From Prevotella sp. (GTDB lineage Bacteria; Bacteroidota; Bacteroidia; Bacteroidales; Bacteroidaceae), in the NCBI GenBank assembly GCA_024697645.1, contig JAILFH010000075.1, forward strand, positions 1 to 51,374: a stretch of 51,374 nucleotides of DNA, given 5' to 3'. Shown one piece after another: positions 1-8,684 of the stretch; position 1 is the first letter of the stretch, and each line of letters begins with the position of its first letter. A program made the position numbers and the translations under genes. Below the pieces are notes generated by a model, which searched no databases, was not told the DNA's origin, and saw nothing but the letters and a program-made list of their open reading frames with translations.

Positions 1-2
1 TT

Positions 3-125
3 ACTAACGGAATAACGGAAGGGTTTGTCAACAAACTGAAAGCCATAAAACGGTTAATGTACGGAAGGGCGGGTATTGAACTGCTCAGAAACAAAATGGT
101 GATGGAGCATTTACTTTTCAACTAA
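3..125 (+). pseudogene. C-terminal tail of an ISL3-type transposase (truncated by window edge)
   Basis: Reading from base 3, an open frame of 40 codons runs off the left edge and stops with TAA at 123-125. It contains TNGITEGFVNKLKAIKRLMY followed by GRAGIELLR, which closely matches the C-terminal signature of ISL3-family DDE transposases, where a glutamate precedes a basic helix and a YGR..ELLR motif. Only the tail is visible, so I cannot tell whether the element is intact to the left or a remnant. No terminal inverted repeat could be recognised downstream. Family assignment is by motif recollection; the intact or broken state is unknown. Confidence 0.7.
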
Positions 126-172
126 ATTGCAGAAGAACCACAAAAATAGTAAAAGACAGTCGAAAAACCTTA

Positions 173-200
173 ATGTCACATGTCACATGTCACATGTCAC
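173..200. repeat. Four perfect tandem copies of ATGTCAC
   Basis: The 7-mer ATGTCAC is repeated four times without error. It is the first of several 7- or 8-bp tandem repeats in the intergenic DNA around the susCD locus. Confidence 0.9.
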
Positions 201-947
201 AAAATGAAGTTCCACTTGTCTTTCCTGATTACTCCAACATTGATTCCATTATTTCCTAATTTAGTTGACGCCCACTTTCCTGAACTGGTTGACAAACAAC
301 GAAGGCTCAAATTGCGCTCGTTCATGCGCAAGGCAAAAACGAAGACTAAGCGGACATATTCGAATCTGGAGACGGTGAACAATTCGTTCACCGTCGGGGG
401 ATGGACACAGAAAGCAGATACCTAATTCAGGTATGTGGTTCAACTCATTAATAACAATGCCCAGAAACCAGTACCCCGAATCATGGCAGTGGTTAGCATC
501 CATGTCTGTAAATATGGCCGACCCATTCTGAAGTTTATTGGCAATAGATTCAACGAGGGAAAAATTGCGCTCGTTAAAAATTTTCTGTGTGTGATTTTGC
601 AATTTGCAATCATGATTTTGTTGTCTGCAATTTGCATTTTAAGAAAAATATTTACACGATTTTTCCTTAAATTTATCACGGCAGAAGGGCGATTTTGATG
701 AGTTATTTTGTAAAGAAATATTACCGACTTCCGATGAAATGGGCGATGTTTGAAGCCAAAATCAGGAGTTTTTTCGCCTTTTTTGACAATTATTTTCCCG
801 AATTTTCCACCAGTTTATCCCAGAATTGTAACACCTTTTTTGAAATTATGTGACAAATTATGTGAGCGCAAATTTGAGCCGACATCGCCTTCCCGAAGGA
901 AGGGAATGCGAGGCAGCGAGTTCCAACTGCAGTGAGGCGTGATATTC

Positions 948-989
948 AATTGGAAATTGGAAATTGTAAAATGGAAATTGGGAAATCTA
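948..989. repeat. Six imperfect AATTGGA-like heptamers
   Basis: Consecutive heptamers read AATTGGA, AATTGGA, AATTGTA, AAATGGA, AATTGGG, AAATCTA. The first five are clearly related; the sixth is marginal. Confidence 0.75.
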
Positions 990-1022
990 ACTGCTGAGTC
1001 CCTCCGTTGGCGGCCGTTTCCA

Positions 1023-1062
1023 AAGTAACGAAGTAACTAAGCAATAAAGTAATAAAGCAATA
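1023..1062. repeat. Five octamers of the AAGYAAYN type
   Basis: Successive octamers are AAGTAACG, AAGTAACT, AAGCAATA, AAGTAATA, AAGCAATA. The period is 8 bp, in contrast to the 7-bp repeats nearby. Confidence 0.8.
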
Positions 1063-1163
1063 AGGAAGCGTATCCTTTCTACTGCCTCGAAAAGGAATTT
1101 ATTCAAAATTTTTAGGCAATTTAAAAAATAATTTGGGATTATTAATAAATATGTGGAAAAATG

Positions 1164-1215
1164 TTTGGGATTCTCAATAATTATTCTTAAATTTGTAGCA
1201 GTTTCTAGGAAACTG
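1164..1215 (+). promoter_or_regulatory. Candidate susC promoter with a hairpin at the predicted transcript start
   Basis: A TTTG at 1164-1167 is followed after 20 bp by TAAATTTG at 1188-1195, fitting the Bacteroidetes -33 TTTG and -7 TAnnTTTG pattern. The transcript would start around 1199-1201. At that point lies a perfect hairpin, CAGTTTC-TAG-GAAACTG (1199-1215), which would cap the RNA 5' end. This places the susC start codon over 500 nt downstream, with the 22-bp repeats inside the leader. The promoter match is seen; its use is inferred. Confidence 0.6.
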
Positions 1216-1220
1216 GGATA

Positions 1221-1720
1221 CATGACCAAAAATCTGTATTACCATAACACAAACATCTAGAATACCTGAGCACAATACGTAAGTATCCTCTTGACAAATA
1301 CGCAAGTATTATCTAAACAAAGACATTAAAGATTACCTTAACAAAAACTACAATATCGACCAGCAAAAACATTAGTAAGTTCTGGGAAAATACCAATGTA
1401 TGACCAGAGCAAAATCTTCAGTATTATCTGAACTACTCGACAGATATAACATTATTATTAACCCAACAAAAACATTAATATCAATTAGCAAAAACATAGA
1501 ATCGACAAGCAAAATCGTCTGAACAAATCTTCAGCATCATCTGAACGGAAATTCAGCATCATCTGAATGAATTCTTAAGATTATCTGAATGGAAATACAG
1601 TATCATCTGATTGAATTTTCAGCATCACCAAAAAGAATTCTTAGGATTATCTGAACGGAAATTCAGCAATAACTGGACAGAATAATTTTTAACTACCTAA
1701 ACAATATTATTATTAACTAA
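1221..1720 (+). repeat. Degenerate 22-bp tandem array forming the susC leader
   Basis: From 1519 to 1672 there are seven consecutive units of exactly 22 bp. The best copies (1519, 1541, 1651) have core CTGAA, six bases, TTCAG, an inverted repeat, followed by a CATCAT-like spacer. Units at 1563 and 1629 instead share GAATTCTTA and GATTAT, giving a 66-bp higher-order repeat. Upstream to about 1221, looser units of mostly 20-25 bp recur with an ACAAAAACATTA-like core, and two degenerate units continue from 1673 to about 1720, just before the susC start. No long open frame runs through it. It appears to be transcribed with susC. Confidence 0.8.
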
Positions 1721-1731
1721 CAAAACCGCTT

Positions 1732-4700
1732 ATGAAAAGGTTCTTGCTTTTACTGGTTGCAAGTCTCTTTACTTGCACGACGATTTTGGCTCAAAAGACG
1801 ATTCGAGGTACTGTTACCGACGAAGAGACTGGTGAGCCATTAACTGGTGCCACAGTCGTTGAGGCAAACAAAGCCACAAACGGCACTGTGACAAATATTG
1901 ACGGTGAGTTTGTGCTCACCTTACCGAAAGGTTCCAACGAGATCAAAGTTTCCTACGTGGGCTTCTCTGAGAAGACCGTAACGGTGGGAAGCACTGACTA
2001 CGTGAACATCACACTCGCTGGTGTCAGCAACGAACTGACAGAGACGGTTGTCATCGGCTATAGTGGATCAATCATCCGCTCGAAGATGACGAACTCGATT
2101 GCGAAAGTGAAGAATGAGAACCTGACCCAGGGTATGTTCTCAAATCCTGCTCAGGCCCTCTCGGGTACTGTTGCCGGTTTGAAGGTAACACAGAACTCTG
2201 GTAACCCGAATGCTTCTCCAACGATTGTTCTGCGTGGTGGTACCGACTACGACGGCAGCGGCAGTCCGCTGATTGTTGTCGACGGTATGATTCGCAGCTC
2301 AATGGCCGATATCAACCCGAACGACATTGAGTCGATGGAAGTGATGAAGGACGCAGGAGCAACCGCCATCTACGGTTCGCGTGCCAACAATGGTGTAATC
2401 CTCATCACTACCAAGAAGGGTAAGAACGGCGCTGGAAAGATTAACTTCAGTTCGAAGCTTTCATGGAACTACTTCAACAATCCCTATGAGTTCTGCGATG
2501 CAGGCGACTACCTCTACTACATGCGCCGTTCGTATAAGTACGCAATGGATAAGGGTACATCGAACCTGAACTCGCTGAGCGGTACGCAGCCCTACGGTAC
2601 CGGCAACGACTACAACGCCGACGGTAACCAGAGCTCACGCGGAATCTGGGGTGTCTATGAGTATGACGCCCTCGACGCTGCTACTCAGCAGAAGCTGGTG
2701 GGTGAAGGCTGGCAGACGATGACCGACCCCGTAACTGGCAAGACCATCATCTACACCAACAACCACATGGAGGACTTCAACATCGAGACTCCAAGTTTCT
2801 CGCAGGACTACAACCTGAACTTCAGCGGCGGTAACGACCGCGGTCACTACTATGCTGGTCTGGGCTACAACAACAGCGAGGGTAACGCCATCAACAACTT
2901 TAACCGTCGTTTGTCGTTGCTGTTCAATAGCGACTACAAGATTAAGAAGTGGCTGACGAGTTTCTCGAGCATCAACTTCTCTACAGCGAAGTATCAGGGC
3001 ATCTCCCCCTTCACGGGCGAAGCCAACTATTTCTCGCGTAACTTCTCTTATCCTCCCACCTTCCGCGCCTACAACAACAACGGCGAACTGCTGCTGGGTA
3101 AGAACTCCGGCGATGGTAACCAACAGTTCCTCGAGAACGCCGTCGATCAGGACAACACGCGCCAGAAATTCACGCTTTCGCAGAGCTTCCGCTTCAGCCT
3201 GTACGACGGACTAACGCTCGACTTGAAGGGCGACTGGTACTATCAGTACTACACAGGCCAGACCTTCTACCACACCTACCTGAGTTCACCGGGCCGCTAC
3301 AACACGACCCACAACTCGACAGCCGACTCTGACAAGCAGCTGAGCCAGACGTACAACATCCTGCTGAACTACAATAAGACGTTCAACAAGCACACCGTGA
3401 GCGCTCTGCTCGGATGGGAGTATTTCCACCAGAAGTACTTCGACCTGTACGCAACGGGTAGCAACCCGACGAACAACTACTTCCGCGATCTGGAGTACAC
3501 AATTACAGACGAGGGTAAGCGCACGATTGACTCAGAGCACAGCAAGTTCATCACGCAGTCATATTTCGCACGTGTGAACTACGACTACGATGCCAAGTAT
3601 CTGGCCAGCTTCACACTGCGCCGCGATGGAATCTCGAAACTCGACAAGGATAAGCGCTGGGGTACATTCCCGGGAGTATCACTTGGCTGGGTGTTCTCGC
3701 GTGAGGCATTCATGGAGCAGAACAACGACTGGCTGAGCTTCGGTAAGCTGCGTGCCAGCTGGGGTAAGAATGGTAACGTAAACTCGAACTGGATTGGTGC
3801 ATACACCGTGCAGGGTGCCTACGCTATGAATACTTATAACGGCGTAACAGGCTACTACATGAGCACGATTCCGACTCCCTACCTGATCTGGGAGACTTCC
3901 CGCACGTTTGAACTGGGCTTCGACCTGGGCTTCTTCGACAACAAGCTGCAGGCTAACTTCACCTGGTACGACCGCCGCACTATCGACAAGTATGCAAGCA
4001 TCGTGATTCCTGCTTCGTCGGGCTTCACCAGCATCACGTCGAACAACGGTAAGTTGCAGAACCGCGGTCTGGAGCTGGAGCTGAACTATCATATCCTCAA
4101 CACTCCCGACTGGAAGGTTGACTGGACATTCAACATCGCACGCAACGTGAACAAGGTGATTGAGCTGCCCGATAACGGCCGCGAGAACAACCGTCAGGGT
4201 GGCTATGAGGTCTACACTGGCAACGGCGACGAGAAGATGTGGGTAGGCGGATATGCTGAGGGTGAGACTCCGGGCGACCTCTGGGTGTTCCAGGCTGAGG
4301 GCATCTACAAGAGCTACGACGAGATTCCTGGCAACCTCATCGACAAGTCGACCTCTCACAACGGTGGTACTAACAAGTTCCTCTATGGTCCTTCTGGCTA
4401 TGAGCAAACTGGTAAGGCTTCAGGTGGTCTGGCTATCATGCCTGGCGACGTGAAGTGGAAGGACGTGAACAACGATGGTGTCATCGACAACTACGACCTC
4501 GTGAAGGTTGGTAACATGATTCCGAAGTGGACCGGTGGTACTACGCTCTCCGCATCGTGGAGAGGTCTGACACTGCGTGCCCGTCTGGACTTCGCCCTGG
4601 GCTTCAAGACCTACGACTACCGCACACCTTGGATCATGGGTAACATGCAGGGTACTTACAACACGCTGACCAACGTGAAGGACACTTGGTCGGAGGACAA

Positions 4701-5007
4701 TCCTAATGGCACATGGCCAATCTATATCTGGGCAGACCAGCTGAACGCTCGTAACTACGACCGCTACAGCACGCTGTTCGTCTACGATGGCGACTATCTC
4801 TCATTCCGTGAGATTACGCTTGCCTACTCGCTCCCGAAGAAGCTCATCAGCAAGATCTCGCTCGAGGACCTGACCGTATCAGTGACGGGCCAGAACCTTG
4901 GCTACATCTGCGACGCTCCTTACGTATTCTCTCCTGAAGTTGCTTCAAACAATGGTGGTTATCCATTGCCTCGAATGCTCGTGCTTGGTCTGAATGTCAC
5001 TTTCTAA
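1732..5007 (+). CDS. SusC/RagA-type TonB-dependent outer-membrane transporter
   Basis: This 1091-residue protein is an outer-membrane beta-barrel that imports glycan fragments using TonB energy. A signal peptide covers about residues 1-21 (hydrophobic LLLLVASLF, ending AQ). A carboxypeptidase-like regulatory domain follows (about 22-100, with VTDEETGEPLTGATV and SYVGFSE), then a plug domain of about 105-235 with SPLIVVDGM and the family-typical DAGATAIYGSRANNGV, then the barrel to the C-terminus. The length is normal for SusC. It is paired with a SusD lipoprotein 51 bp downstream, which makes it the core of a polysaccharide utilisation locus. The substrate cannot be read from the sequence; the neighbouring esterase-like hydrolase and GH92 enzyme give only hints. 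Its long repeat-filled leader is unusual. Confidence 0.96.
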   Translation: MKRFLLLLVASLFTCTTILAQKTIRGTVTDEETGEPLTGATVVEANKATNGTVTNIDGEFVLTLPKGSNEIKVSYVGFSEKTVTVGSTDYVNITLAGVSNELTETVVIGYSGSIIRSKMTNSIAKVKNENLTQGMFSNPAQALSGTVAGLKVTQNSGNPNASPTIVLRGGTDYDGSGSPLIVVDGMIRSSMADINPNDIESMEVMKDAGATAIYGSRANNGVILITTKKGKNGAGKINFSSKLSWNYFNNPYEFCDAGDYLYYMRRSYKYAMDKGTSNLNSLSGTQPYGTGNDYNADGNQSSRGIWGVYEYDALDAATQQKLVGEGWQTMTDPVTGKTIIYTNNHMEDFNIETPSFSQDYNLNFSGGNDRGHYYAGLGYNNSEGNAINNFNRRLSLLFNSDYKIKKWLTSFSSINFSTAKYQGISPFTGEANYFSRNFSYPPTFRAYNNNGELLLGKNSGDGNQQFLENAVDQDNTRQKFTLSQSFRFSLYDGLTLDLKGDWYYQYYTGQTFYHTYLSSPGRYNTTHNSTADSDKQLSQTYNILLNYNKTFNKHTVSALLGWEYFHQKYFDLYATGSNPTNNYFRDLEYTITDEGKRTIDSEHSKFITQSYFARVNYDYDAKYLASFTLRRDGISKLDKDKRWGTFPGVSLGWVFSREAFMEQNNDWLSFGKLRASWGKNGNVNSNWIGAYTVQGAYAMNTYNGVTGYYMSTIPTPYLIWETSRTFELGFDLGFFDNKLQANFTWYDRRTIDKYASIVIPASSGFTSITSNNGKLQNRGLELELNYHILNTPDWKVDWTFNIARNVNKVIELPDNGRENNRQGGYEVYTGNGDEKMWVGGYAEGETPGDLWVFQAEGIYKSYDEIPGNLIDKSTSHNGGTNKFLYGPSGYEQTGKASGGLAIMPGDVKWKDVNNDGVIDNYDLVKVGNMIPKWTGGTTLSASWRGLTLRARLDFALGFKTYDYRTPWIMGNMQGTYNTLTNVKDTWSEDNPNGTWPIYIWADQLNARNYDRYSTLFVYDGDYLSFREITLAYSLPKKLISKISLEDLTVSVTGQNLGYICDAPYVFSPEVASNNGGYPLPRMLVLGLNVTF

Positions 5008-5058
5008 CACTATATGACTGAGAAACGAAAACATTAACAACATAAAAATCGAAAAGCA

Positions 5059-6684
5059 ATGAAAAAGATTAATATAATTTTAGGTTGTCTGGCACTGGGT
5101 GTTATGACGATGTTCACTGGATGCGAATCGCTTGATCAGGCTCCAGAGGACTATTTCGCAAGTGGTAACTTCTGGACAGATCAGGCTCAGGTTTCCGGTT
5201 ATATGACAGGCCTTCACAGCTATCTGCGTACTACCTATAGCATGCATTTCGCAACGGGCGAGATTCGTGGCGGACTATTGGGCGACGGCGATGACGGCAC
5301 GGGTGTTTCGGTATTCGGAGAGTCGATGGACGCCCAGACCATTATAAAGCAGCAACTGCGTGCCGACAATGCGCAGTTCAACAACTGGAACGGACTCTAT
5401 GCAGAGATTGTACGCGTGAATCTGGCTATTCAGCAGATTCCGAACTGCACGTTCCTGACCGATACAGAGCGCGCTATCTACCTGGCTCAGAGCTACGGTA
5501 TGCGTGCTTACTACTATTTCTTCCTCTATCGCACTTGGGGCGGTGTACCTCTGGTGACCGACGTGGCTATCACAGAAGGTCAGGTATCGGCTGCAGCATT
5601 GTCGCGTCCGCGTGCCGCTGCATCAGAGATCATGAAACTCATCAAGGCCGACATCGCTGAGTCGGAGGCACAGTTCGCTGCTTCAGGCGGCGACCAGTTC
5701 ACGAACCAGTATTCGTGGAGCCTCTATGCAACGCTGATGCTGAAGGCAAATGTGTATGCATGGGCTGCTAACGTGACGACGGGCGACTTCCAGAAGACTG
5801 GTAACTCCGATCTGCAGACAGCACGCGCAGCTCTGCAGCAGGTGATTGGCAGCGGTAAGTTCTCGCTGATGCCAGAGTTCTATCAGGCATTCCGTCCTGA
5901 CTTCAAGGCAAAGAACACAGAGAACATTCTCGCCGTTTCCTACAACACCAGCGACAAGGTGTATATGCCTTATGCAAGCAATCTCTGCGCTCAGGCTAAC
6001 TTCTTCACGGCAGCCTACGATCGCGACGGCAATCCGCTGACGCTGACCAACAAGGAGGCTTATGGCCCGAACTCACTGATCAACGGCATCTGCCGTTTCC
6101 AGTACAAGGAGAGTTTCTGGCGGGCATTCGATGATGCAGATACGCGCCGCGATGCCACGTTCTTCCCCATCATGGGTAGTACGAACTCTGAGTGGACAGG
6201 CTCTAACTTCGGACTTCTGCTGCCGAAGTTCAGTGGTCACTATGAGACCTCCGAGGGTAATCACTACTTCGACTGCGACGGTCCAATCTTCCGCTATGCA
6301 GAGGCTCTGCTGCTGATGGCTGAGATTGAGAACGACCTCGGCGCTGATCCTAGCAAGTACATCAACCAGATTCGTCAGCGTGCCTATGGCGATGGCTATC
6401 CCGCTTACACGAATCAGTCGCAGTATCTCAATACGAAGGCTATCCTGACAGAGTGCGACAAGGAGTTTGTGTTCGAGGGCAAGCGCTGGTTCAATATTCA
6501 GCGTATGCATGATGCAAGCGGCAATGCTCTGGTGTTCGACGCAAGCATCAACTATCCTTACATTCCTGGACAGAGCGAGGGCGCAATCCTGAGCAGCAGC
6601 GAGAGCTATAAGTTGCTCTGGCCTGTATCTGTCAGCACGATGACTAACGATCCTGCTATTGAGCAGACACCTGGATACGAATAG
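5059..6684 (+). CDS. SusD/RagB-family glycan-binding lipoprotein
   Basis: This 541-residue lipoprotein sits on the cell surface and forms the lid of the SusC channel. The lipobox ends at Cys22 (MTMFTGC), after a lysine-rich start and a hydrophobic core, and is followed by SLDQAPEDYF, typical of SusD N-termini. The helical N-terminal region shows the family pattern RAYYYFFLYRTWGGVPLV at about residues 149-166, and the C-terminal part has the RYAEALLLMAE and FEGKRWFNIQR motifs of the RagB/SusD domain. It is co-directional with susC and almost certainly co-transcribed. The strong hairpin at 6721-6753 downstream ends the unit. The ligand is unknown. Confidence 0.96.
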   Translation: MKKINIILGCLALGVMTMFTGCESLDQAPEDYFASGNFWTDQAQVSGYMTGLHSYLRTTYSMHFATGEIRGGLLGDGDDGTGVSVFGESMDAQTIIKQQLRADNAQFNNWNGLYAEIVRVNLAIQQIPNCTFLTDTERAIYLAQSYGMRAYYYFFLYRTWGGVPLVTDVAITEGQVSAAALSRPRAAASEIMKLIKADIAESEAQFAASGGDQFTNQYSWSLYATLMLKANVYAWAANVTTGDFQKTGNSDLQTARAALQQVIGSGKFSLMPEFYQAFRPDFKAKNTENILAVSYNTSDKVYMPYASNLCAQANFFTAAYDRDGNPLTLTNKEAYGPNSLINGICRFQYKESFWRAFDDADTRRDATFFPIMGSTNSEWTGSNFGLLLPKFSGHYETSEGNHYFDCDGPIFRYAEALLLMAEIENDLGADPSKYINQIRQRAYGDGYPAYTNQSQYLNTKAILTECDKEFVFEGKRWFNIQRMHDASGNALVFDASINYPYIPGQSEGAILSSSESYKLLWPVSVSTMTNDPAIEQTPGYE

Positions 6685-6720
6685 TCGAAGAATTGTAACT
6701 GCGCCAATGGCGTAGACGAT

Positions 6721-6755
6721 AGGAGGCTGCGGACACGAGTCCGTGGCCTCCTTTG
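6721..6755 (+). terminator. Terminator after susCD
   Basis: A long stem pairs AGGAGGC and CGGAC with GTCCG and GCCTCCT around an ACGA loop, followed by a T-rich stretch (TTTGTGTTT). It lies 37 bp after the susD stop and probably ends the susCD transcript. Confidence 0.75.
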
Positions 6756-6779
6756 TGTTTATGATGGAAGAAGGGAGGC

Positions 6780-6989
6780 TTACAAATTACAAATCACAAA
6801 TTACAAATTACAAATTACAAATGGCAAATTACAAATGGCAAATTACAAATGGCAAATTACAAATTACAAATCACAAATTACAAATGGCAAATCACAAATT
6901 ACAAATCACAAATTACAAATCACAAATTACAAATGGCAAGTCACAAATTACAAATGACAAGTCACAAATCACAAATGGCAAATCACAAA
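6780..6989. repeat. Thirty uninterrupted heptamers (TTACAAA, TCACAAA, TGGCAAA)
   Basis: Exactly 210 bp made of 30 heptamers of form TNRCAAR. Three main variants (TTACAAA, TCACAAA, TGGCAAA) alternate, with a few TGGCAAG and TGACAAG. The 7-bp register is never broken. An 83-codon open frame crosses it only because the period-7 sequence is stop-poor; I do not regard it as a gene. Confidence 0.95.
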
Positions 6990-7481
6990 TATGATTAGTT
7001 TTGGGGCGAAATCCAAAGTGATAAAGTTTGGGCGATGGATTTCATACGACTCAAAAAGGAAGCGGTGGAGAAAGAACGGAATAGGCGGTCAGTGCCTCAC
7101 GCATTAGCCGCCTATATTACCCGATTACTATAAATTATTAACCACATGCAAATGAGAGAATGCTCTCTTTTGCCTAACCTAAATAATACAGTTATAAAAT
7201 TTAATGAATACAATTATAAACACATCGCAAATATAAACATTTATTATTAAAAATCCAAATAAAATCATGAATATTTTTGCAAAAACAAAGGAATTGTGTT
7301 ATGTGGTTCAAAGGTTCAAATACTCAAAAGTTCAAAGGTTGCGACAATGTCGCGATTTTCGGCAGCGCCTCAGCAAATGAAAACAACTTTCTTTGTGTCC
7401 AGTTTGCACGAAAATACAAAAGTTCAAGGATTTCAAGTGGTGAATGTCTGTCTTGAGTTTCATTAAAAAATGGAGGGAATA
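6990..7481. other. Intergenic region between susCD and the hydrolase gene
   Basis: No gene is supported. It holds an 8-bp perfect inverted repeat, ATAGGCGG (7081-7088) and CCGCCTAT (7108-7115), with a 19-base loop and no T tract. A small hairpin GAGAG-AATG-CTCTC followed by TTTT lies at 7154-7171. From about 7304 to 7339 the sequence is a short run of GGTTCAAA-like octamers. The rest is AT-rich with nothing recognisable. Confidence 0.55.
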
Positions 7482-7512
7482 TTTGGAGAATGTCAAATTT
7501 TTTGTATCTTTG
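7482..7512 (+). promoter_or_regulatory. Promoter of the alpha/beta-hydrolase gene
   Basis: TTTG (7482-7485), a 19-bp spacer and TATCTTTG (7505-7512) match the Bacteroidetes housekeeping promoter consensus exactly. Predicted transcription begins near 7517, about 35 nt before the start codon. Confidence 0.8.
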
Positions 7513-7550
7513 CAAATGAAGTGTCAACAACTAAATTGGTTTTTTAGAGT

Positions 7551-8486
7551 ATGGGCAACAAAAATAGAAAAGGTTGTGTGATGAAGGGATGTGGCTGTCT
7601 GGCGGGTATAATCGTTGTTCTCGGCCTATTCGTTGCTGTCGTTTCGTATCTGCATAAGCCGAAATGGGACGACGAGTTTGGACAGCGTTTTGAGGATGTT
7701 GCCTATGGAAACCGACAGAACAACACCTATGATTTGTATCTTCCGAATGATGCAGACAAGCGGGATAGTCTGGCGCTTATCTTGTATGTTCACGGTGGAT
7801 CGTGGCTGGGTGGCGATAAAGGTTGGCACCATCGCGACTGCTACAATTGGGTGCAGAAGGGATATGCAACGGCTACCATGAACTATAGTCTGCTTGGAGA
7901 GGATGAGACGTCTCTGCTGACGATGCTCGACGAGATAGAACAATGTATCAGTCATATTGTCTCGTTCGCCGCCGACCACGGTGTCCAGATTAAGCAGATG
8001 GCCATTGCGGGCACATCGGCTGGAGGTCATCTGGCGATGATGTACGCCTATCAGGGGAGTCACCAACTGCCTTTGAAGTTCGAAGCCATCAAGGTGGGAC
8101 CAGTCGACTTCCGAATCCTATTCCCATACGAAGAGGGCTCACCGACAAAGGATATGGAGAGTTTCGTCTATAGTTGTACGGGCAAGCACATGAAGGTTGA
8201 CAGTCTGTCGCGTGAACAACTCGACAGCATCAAGTTGTTGGCTTCGCCGATTGCCTACATCAACGATTCTACCTCGCTGCCTTCTATCTTCGCTTATGGA
8301 GGAAAAGATGATCTCGTGAAACCCGCCCACTATCGCGCTCTGAAGGAGAAATATGAGGCCCTTGGCAAGAAGTTCGACCTGATTGTCTTCCCCAACTCAG
8401 GACATAATCTCGATCACAATCAGGAATGCACTGTTCTTTACGATAGTATCATGAATGTCTACTCCAAGCAGTATTTCGGATATTAG
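7551..8486 (+). CDS. Membrane-anchored or exported alpha/beta-hydrolase (esterase-like)
   Basis: This 311-residue protein has an N-terminal hydrophobic segment (about 18-33) after a short basic start, then an alpha/beta-hydrolase domain of the acetyl-esterase/feruloyl-esterase-like type. The oxyanion motif HGGSW lies at 81-85, the nucleophile elbow GTSAGG puts Ser156 at the centre, Asp253 or Asp254 sits in GGKDD, and His285 in SGHN completes the triad. Such enzymes remove acyl groups from glycans or other esters; the substrate cannot be read. Position after susCD suggests a role with that locus, but it has its own promoter. A second possible start, Met11 (ATG at 7581), would give a cleaner signal sequence. 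Residues are seen; the role is inferred. Confidence 0.85.
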   Translation: MGNKNRKGCVMKGCGCLAGIIVVLGLFVAVVSYLHKPKWDDEFGQRFEDVAYGNRQNNTYDLYLPNDADKRDSLALILYVHGGSWLGGDKGWHHRDCYNWVQKGYATATMNYSLLGEDETSLLTMLDEIEQCISHIVSFAADHGVQIKQMAIAGTSAGGHLAMMYAYQGSHQLPLKFEAIKVGPVDFRILFPYEEGSPTKDMESFVYSCTGKHMKVDSLSREQLDSIKLLASPIAYINDSTSLPSIFAYGGKDDLVKPAHYRALKEKYEALGKKFDLIVFPNSGHNLDHNQECTVLYDSIMNVYSKQYFGY

Positions 8487-8488
8487 AA

Positions 8489-8629
8489 GACCCTCCACCA
8501 GCCCCTCCCGTATAGGGCGGGGGTAGATAGCGATTGAGAGGGTTATTAAGAAGGTCAATAAAGAGATCCTGCTCCAGCCCCTCCCATAAAGGGCGGGGAG
8601 TTTATAGCAATTGAGAAGGTTATGAGCAG
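8489..8629. repeat. Two diverged copies of a GC-rich hairpin repeat
   Basis: Two copies, 8489-8552 and 8565-8629, start 76 bp apart and share the order CCTCC or CCTGC, AGCCCCTCCC, a short AT loop, GGGCGGGG, then an AT-rich tail ending TTGAGAGGGTTAT or TTGAGAAGGTTAT. Each contains a stem of CCCC-CCC with GGG-GGGG around a single mismatch. They lie between convergent genes and resemble REP-type palindromes; the first may also terminate the hydrolase transcript. Confidence 0.7.
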
Positions 8630-8684
8630 TTATGAATAATTTGGAATGCATCTCGCGATAAAATGCAAATAGCAAATAAGAAAT

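Larger units (their letters stand above)
126..1163. other. Gene-free region with short-period microsatellites
   Basis: I find no convincing gene here. Short open frames occur on both strands (for example 261-602 on the minus strand) but match nothing I know and overlap each other. The region holds four heptamer copies of ATGTCAC (173-200), about six AATTGGA-like heptamers (948-989), and five AAGTAACG-like octamers (1023-1062). A 14-bp direct repeat AAATTGCGCTCGTT occurs at 309-322 and 562-575. Proximity to a transposase tail suggests decayed accessory DNA. Confidence 0.6.

Noticed and set aside
261..602. Open frame of 113 codons on the minus strand
   Set aside because: No recognisable family, no promoter or start context, and overlapping frames on the other strand of similar length.
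1519..1672. CRISPR array
   Set aside because: There are no conserved repeats separated by unique spacers; all 22 bp vary together, and no cas gene is in the window.
6743..6994. Open frame of 83 codons through the heptamer tract
   Set aside because: It exists because the period-7 sequence lacks stops; the protein is a low-complexity readout of the repeat.
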